Below, in pieces: positions 52,898-56,523 of a stretch of DNA of 56,523 bases (the stretch's first letter is position 1; each line of letters begins with the position of its first letter). The stretch is from Nocardioides sp. SYSU D00038 (GTDB lineage: Bacteria > Actinomycetota > Actinomycetes > Propionibacteriales > Nocardioidaceae): assembly GCF_016924665.1 (NCBI RefSeq), contig NZ_JAFFJT010000022.1, positions 1 through 56,523 on the forward strand, written 5' to 3'. Below the pieces are notes generated by a model. The model was given only the letters and a program-made list of their open reading frames with translations. It searched no databases and had not been told where the DNA came from. Both the position numbers and the translations under genes were made by a program.

Positions 52898-54631
52898 ATG
52901 TCCGACCTGCGCTACCAGGCCAAGGCCCCCGTCCACACCGAGATCCCGCGCACCAAGCGCGGTGAGGGTCAGTGGGCGCTCGGCTACACCGAGCCGTTGA
53001 ACAAGAACGAGCAGTCGAAGAAGGACGACGACCCGCTCAACGTCCGCGACCGGATCCTGCACATCTACTCCAAGCGCGGCTTCGACTCCATCGACCCCGC
53101 CGACCTGCGCGGCAGGTTCCGCTGGATGGGCCTCTACACCCAGCGTGCCCCGGGCTTCGACGGCGGCAAGACCGCGATGCTCGAGGAGGAGGAGCTCGAC
53201 GACCGCTACTTCATGCTGCGGGTGCGCACCGACGGTCGCCTGCTCGCGCCGGCCGCCGTCCGCGCCCTGGGCACGATCGGCGTCGACTTCGCCCGCGACA
53301 CCGCCGACGTCACCGACCGCGAGAACATCCAGTACCACTGGATCCGGGTCGAGGACGTGCCCACGATCTGGGAGCGGCTCGACGACGCCGGGCTGAGCAG
53401 CATCGAGGCGTGCGGCGACTCGCCGCGGCCGTTCCTGGGCTCCCCCGTCGCCGGCGTCGCGGTCGACGAGATCATCGACGGCTCCTCGGCGCTGGAGGAG
53501 ATCCACCGGCGCTACCTCGGCAACCCCGACTTCTCGAACTTCCCGCGCAAGTTCAAGACCGCGCTGACCGGCCACCCCAGCCACGACGTCTCCCCCGAGA
53601 CCAACGACGTGTCGTTCGTCGGCACCGTGCACCCCGAGCACGGGCCCGGCTTCGACCTCTGGGTCGGCGGCGGCCTCTCGACCAACCCGATGCTGGCCCA
53701 GAAGCTCGGCGTCTGGATCCCGCTCGACGAGGTGCCCGACGCCTGGGAGGCGGTCGCCTCGATCTTCCGCGACTACGGCTACCGCCGGCTCCGCTCGCGG
53801 GCCCGCCTGAAGTTCCTCGTCGCCGACTGGGGAGTCGAGAAGTTCCGCGAGGTGATGGAGAAGGAGTACCTCGGCCGCGCGCTGGTCTCCAACCCCTCTC
53901 CGCCGTCGCCGGTGGGCCACCGCGACCACGTGGGCGTGCACGAGCAGAAGGACGGCAAGCGCTACGTCGGCATCGCGCCGGTCGCCGGGCGGGTCTCCGG
54001 CACGCTGCTGGTGCAGCTCGCCGACCTGATGGAGCGCCACGGCGTCGAGGGCGCCCGGCTGACGCCCTACCAGAAGATCGTGCTGATCGGCGTCGAGCCG
54101 GCCGTGGTCGACGCGCTGCTCGACGACCTCGACGCGATCGGGCTGTCGGGCCGGCCGTCGGGCTGGCGGCGCAACACGATGGCCTGCACCGGCATCGAGT
54201 TCTGCAAGCTCGCGATCGTCGACACCAAGAACCGCGCCCGCGACCTGGTGGCCGAGCTCGAGCGCCGCTTCCCCGACCTCGACGCCGCGATCACCGTCAA
54301 CGTCAACGGCTGCCCCAACGCCTGCGCCCGCACCCAGGTCGCCGACATCGGTCTCAAGGGCCAGCTGGTGCTGAACGACGCCGGCGAGCAGGTCGAGGGC
54401 TTCCAGGTGCACCTCGGCGGCGCCACCGGCCTGCAGGCCAACTTCGGTCGCAAGCTGCGCGCCCACAAGGTCACCAGCGCCGGGCTCGACGACTACGTCT
54501 CCGCGCTGGTCGTCAACTACCTCGCCGACCGCGTCGACGGCGAGTCGTTCACGACGTGGGTGGCGCGCGCCGACGAGGAGCTGCTGCGCGGCGAGAAGAC
54601 CCTCGAGCCGCTGGGCGGGGTGTCGGCATGA
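52898..54631 (+). CDS. sir: Ferredoxin-dependent sulfite reductase (nitrite/sulfite reductase family)
   Basis: A 577-residue siroheme and [4Fe-4S] enzyme reducing sulfite to sulfide. It shows RFRWMGLYTQRAPGFDGG, DVTDRENIQYHW, two ferrodoxin-like half-domains, and the cluster/siroheme cysteines CTGIEFCK and NGCPNAC. The sequence alone cannot fully separate nitrite from sulfite use; the neighbouring APS reductase and sulfur-type leader decide for sulfite. It matches mycobacterial NirA/SirA in layout. The next gene's ATG overlaps its stop (ATGA). Confidence 0.93.
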   Translation: MSDLRYQAKAPVHTEIPRTKRGEGQWALGYTEPLNKNEQSKKDDDPLNVRDRILHIYSKRGFDSIDPADLRGRFRWMGLYTQRAPGFDGGKTAMLEEEELDDRYFMLRVRTDGRLLAPAAVRALGTIGVDFARDTADVTDRENIQYHWIRVEDVPTIWERLDDAGLSSIEACGDSPRPFLGSPVAGVAVDEIIDGSSALEEIHRRYLGNPDFSNFPRKFKTALTGHPSHDVSPETNDVSFVGTVHPEHGPGFDLWVGGGLSTNPMLAQKLGVWIPLDEVPDAWEAVASIFRDYGYRRLRSRARLKFLVADWGVEKFREVMEKEYLGRALVSNPSPPSPVGHRDHVGVHEQKDGKRYVGIAPVAGRVSGTLLVQLADLMERHGVEGARLTPYQKIVLIGVEPAVVDALLDDLDAIGLSGRPSGWRRNTMACTGIEFCKLAIVDTKNRARDLVAELERRFPDLDAAITVNVNGCPNACARTQVADIGLKGQLVLNDAGEQVEGFQVHLGGATGLQANFGRKLRAHKVTSAGLDDYVSALVVNYLADRVDGESFTTWVARADEELLRGEKTLEPLGGVSA

Positions 54632-54822
54632 GCGAGCGCGCGGTCCCCTTCCACTGCCCGTTCTGCGGCGAGCAGGACCTGCGCCCCCACGAGGTCGTCT
54701 CGGAGTCCGGCGAGGTCACCTCGCCCCACGGGAGCTGGGAGTGCCGCGGCTGCCTGCGCGCGTTCTCGCTGAAGATGCTCGGCCTGGTCCGGCCGCAGCG
54801 GGTGCCGGGGGCGACGTCGTGA
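54628..54822 (+). CDS. Small zinc-ribbon protein of the sulfate-reduction operon
   Basis: A 64-residue protein with two CxxC knuckles (FHCPFCGEQDLRP and WECRGCLRAFSL), probably binding one zinc. It overlaps both neighbours (ATGA with sir, GTGA with cysH), so all three are translated as one coupled unit. A protein of this kind between these genes may help deliver electrons or assemble the enzymes, but no function is established. Confidence 0.85.
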   Translation: MSERAVPFHCPFCGEQDLRPHEVVSESGEVTSPHGSWECRGCLRAFSLKMLGLVRPQRVPGATS

Positions 54823-55565
54823 CCGCCGCGACCACCACCTCGGCCCGCAACTACCGCGGCACCGAGACCGAGGGCCGCTCCCCTGAAGAGCTGCGCGCAC
54901 TGGTGTCGCACTGGGGCGCCGAGCTCGAGCTCGCCCCGGCCGAGCACATCATCGAGTGGGCCGCGGCGACGTTCGGCGACCGGTTCTGCGTGACCTCCTC
55001 GATGGGCGACGCCGTGCTCGCCCACCTCGCCTCGACCGTGGTGCCGGGCATCGACGTGGTCTTCCTCGACACCGGCTACCACTTCGTCGAGACGATCGGC
55101 ACCCGCGACGCGGTGGCCGCCACGCTCGACGTCAACCTGCTCACGATCACGCCCGTGCAGAGCGTGGCCGAGCAGGACGCCGAGCACGGCAAGGACCTCT
55201 ACCGCACCGACCCCGACCTGTGCTGCGCGCTGCGCAAGGTCCGGCCGCTGGCCGAGTCGCTGTCGTCGTACGACGCCTGGGCGACCGGCCTGCGCCGCGC
55301 CGAGACCCACAACCGGGTGATCGCGCCGGTGATCGGCTGGGACGCCAAGAAGGGCAAGGTCAAGGTCTCGCCGCTCGCCCGGTGGACAGACGAGCAGGTG
55401 GAGCAGTACATCGTCGAGAACGGCGTGCTGGTCAACCCGCTGGTCTACGACGGCTACCCCTCGATCGGCTGCGCCCCCTGCACCCGCCGGGTCGCTCCCG
55501 GTGACGACCCGCGCAGCGGCCGCTGGGCCGGCACCGCCAAGACCGAGTGCGGGATCCACTCATGA
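54819..55565 (+). CDS. cysH: Adenosine-5'-phosphosulfate (APS) reductase, CysH family
   Basis: A 248-residue thioredoxin-dependent reductase. It shows the substrate-binding FCVTSSMGDAVLAHLA, FLDTGYHFVET, and the [4Fe-4S] cysteines in DLCCALRKV and GCAPCTRRV that mark the APS type rather than the PAPS type. The catalytic C-terminal ECGIHS is present. The start GTG at 54819 overlaps the preceding stop. It supplies sulfite to the reductase encoded upstream. Confidence 0.95.
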   Translation: MTAATTTSARNYRGTETEGRSPEELRALVSHWGAELELAPAEHIIEWAAATFGDRFCVTSSMGDAVLAHLASTVVPGIDVVFLDTGYHFVETIGTRDAVAATLDVNLLTITPVQSVAEQDAEHGKDLYRTDPDLCCALRKVRPLAESLSSYDAWATGLRRAETHNRVIAPVIGWDAKKGKVKVSPLARWTDEQVEQYIVENGVLVNPLVYDGYPSIGCAPCTRRVAPGDDPRSGRWAGTAKTECGIHS

Positions 55566-55660
55566 CGACCACCGTCGTCCCCAGCCCCGCCGCCGACAGC
55601 GCCGTCGGACGGAACCACCGCAACCCCACCCCTGTTGCTCACGAGAGGAGGCCGCGCTGA
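55562..55660 (+). CDS. Possible 32-residue coupling ORF
   Basis: Starts MTTTVVPSPAADSAVG, overlaps the cysH stop (ATGA) and ends on the start codon of the chelatase gene (TGATG). It encodes a basic Pro/His/Arg-rich peptide including the chelatase ribosome-binding site (AGAGGAGG). It may only keep ribosomes moving to the next gene, or may be a remnant of a removed gene. Confidence 0.4.
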   Translation: MTTTVVPSPAADSAVGRNHRNPTPVAHERRPR

Positions 55661-56403
55661 TGGCTGCTCCCGCTCTGGTGGCCCTGGCTCACGGAAGCCG
55701 TGACCCGCGGTCCGCCGCCACCGTCAAGGCCCTCGTCGCCGAGGTCCGCGCCCTGCGTCCCGACCTCAAGGTCGAGGCCGCGTTCCTCGAACTGTCGAAG
55801 CCGTCGTTCCAGACGGTCGTCGACCGGCTGGTCAAGGCCGGCCACGAGGAGATCGTCGTCGTGCCGCTGCTGCTGTCGAACGCCTACCACGCCAAGGTCG
55901 ACGTGCCCGGCGCGGTGGCCGAGGCCAGCGAGCGCCACCCGGGCGTGCAGGTCCGGGCCAGCGCGATCCTGGGCCTGGAGCCCTGCTTCCTCGAGGTGCT
56001 CGACCTGCGCCTGCGCGCCGCGCTCCGCGACGCCCGGGTGCGCGAGCTCGACGCGCTCGTGCTCGCCGCCGCCGGATCCAGCGACCCGCTCGCCAACCAG
56101 GCCGTCGCCCGGCTGGCCCGCCAGTGGGGCGCGCACCACAAGCTGCCGGTCAGCGCGGCGTTCGCCTCGAGCGCCCCGCCGGCCACCGGCGAGGCCGTGC
56201 GCGCCTTCCGGGCCGAGGGCCGCCGTCACATCGCGGTGGCCTCGCTGTTCCTGGCGCCCGGCTTCCTGCCCGACCGGGCCGCCGAGCTCGCTCTGGAGGC
56301 CGGCGCCGTCGCGGTCTCCGACCCCCTCGGCGCCCACCCCGAGCTGGCCCGCACCATCCTGGCCCGCTACGCCGTCGGCGCCGTCGAGCTCGTCCCCGTC
56401 TGA
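55660..56403 (+). CDS. Sirohydrochlorin chelatase, CbiX type
   Basis: A 247-residue two-domain (CbiX-long) metal chelatase. It shows ALAHGSRDP near residue 8 and VPLLLSNAYHAKVDVP, which supply metal-binding histidines; the second half repeats the fold. In this operon it most likely inserts Fe2+ into sirohydrochlorin to make siroheme for the sulfite reductase, although cobalt insertion is possible in the family. The ATG at 55660 is preceded by AGAGGAGG. Confidence 0.9.
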   Translation: MAAPALVALAHGSRDPRSAATVKALVAEVRALRPDLKVEAAFLELSKPSFQTVVDRLVKAGHEEIVVVPLLLSNAYHAKVDVPGAVAEASERHPGVQVRASAILGLEPCFLEVLDLRLRAALRDARVRELDALVLAAAGSSDPLANQAVARLARQWGAHHKLPVSAAFASSAPPATGEAVRAFRAEGRRHIAVASLFLAPGFLPDRAAELALEAGAVAVSDPLGAHPELARTILARYAVGAVELVPV

Positions 56404-56523
56404 CCGGCTGGGCCGACCGGCCGGTCCGTCTGGGCCGACCGACCGGTCCGACGCAACTGACTCTTCGCGCCGAGTCGGGGGGGGGTTGAAAGAGGGTCGC
56501 CCGAGACCCGGGACACGGGGCGG
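56404..56523. other. GC-rich sequence downstream of the chelatase gene
   Basis: Two direct repeats, each containing GGGCCGACCG followed by CCGGTCCG, at about 56411–56450 can each fold as a hairpin and probably end the operon transcript. A run of nine G (56477–56485) follows. No gene is visible before the window ends. Confidence 0.5.

Overview
The window is high-GC (about 70%) actinobacterial chromosome. Gene content and order point to the Nocardioides group (Nocardioidaceae). This rests on the gene order thrS–HIT–phosphatidylinositol-phosphate synthase–pdxS/pdxT–yebC–ruvCAB–yajC–secDF–apt–rel, on frequent GTG starts with stop/start overlaps, and on GC-rich dispersed hairpin repeats. No database search was possible, so the genus is an inference.

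Layout. (1) 71–10417, minus strand: housekeeping block pdxT, yebC-like regulator, ruvC-ruvA-ruvB, yajC-secD-secF, apt, rel (stringent response). (2) 10490–14796, minus: an accessory cluster inserted between pdxS and pdxT. It encodes two ER/SipW-type signal peptidases, two small SipW/TasA-like secreted proteins and two membrane-anchored surface proteins, one with an LPDTG motif. One signal peptidase is fused to a substrate-like segment, which is the most unusual architecture here. (3) 15007–20674, minus: pdxS, a CDP-alcohol phosphatidyltransferase, a HIT protein, then a TetR regulator, an FprB-type ferredoxin/ferredoxin reductase and an AurF-like diiron oxygenase, with two matching operator palindromes upstream. 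(4) 21366–25893: a DUF1906-like lipoprotein, thrS, tRNA-Val(CAC), an aminodeoxychorismate lyase-like enzyme, and a tRNA-Gly/tRNA-Cys/tRNA-Val(GAC) cluster. (5) 25869–38205: a 12.3-kb integrative mobilizable element in tRNA-Val(GAC), bounded by a 25-bp direct repeat. It carries a tyrosine integrase coupled to a HigBA-like toxin–antitoxin pair, an excisionase-like HTH protein, a MobF relaxase/helicase split by a one-base frameshift, and cargo of mostly unknown function, some of it similar to immunity-protein families. (6) 38216–50647: EVE-like, STAS, nuclease, iron-permease-like, glycosyltransferase, phosphoesterase, DUF3263, K+ channel and YihY genes, then dctA divergent from a DcuS/DcuR-type two-component pair. 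(7) 51040–56403: glyA, then a sulfate-assimilation operon (leader peptide, sulfite reductase, zinc-ribbon protein, APS reductase, sirohydrochlorin chelatase).

Five intergenic regions hold copies of one repeat family. Each unit has an outer stem GGTYGAG…CTCRARACC closed by one of several interchangeable palindromic tips. The longer gene-free stretches (20675–21365, 46119–46865, 50648–51039) consist mainly of these repeats.

How the genes work together. RuvABC resolve Holliday junctions. YajC-SecDF assist protein export and sit near a cluster that supplies its own signal peptidases. PdxS/PdxT make pyridoxal phosphate, used by GlyA and the lyase in this window. FprB probably supplies electrons to the AurF-like oxygenase under TetR control. 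Sulfite reductase needs siroheme, whose iron is likely inserted by the co-transcribed chelatase.
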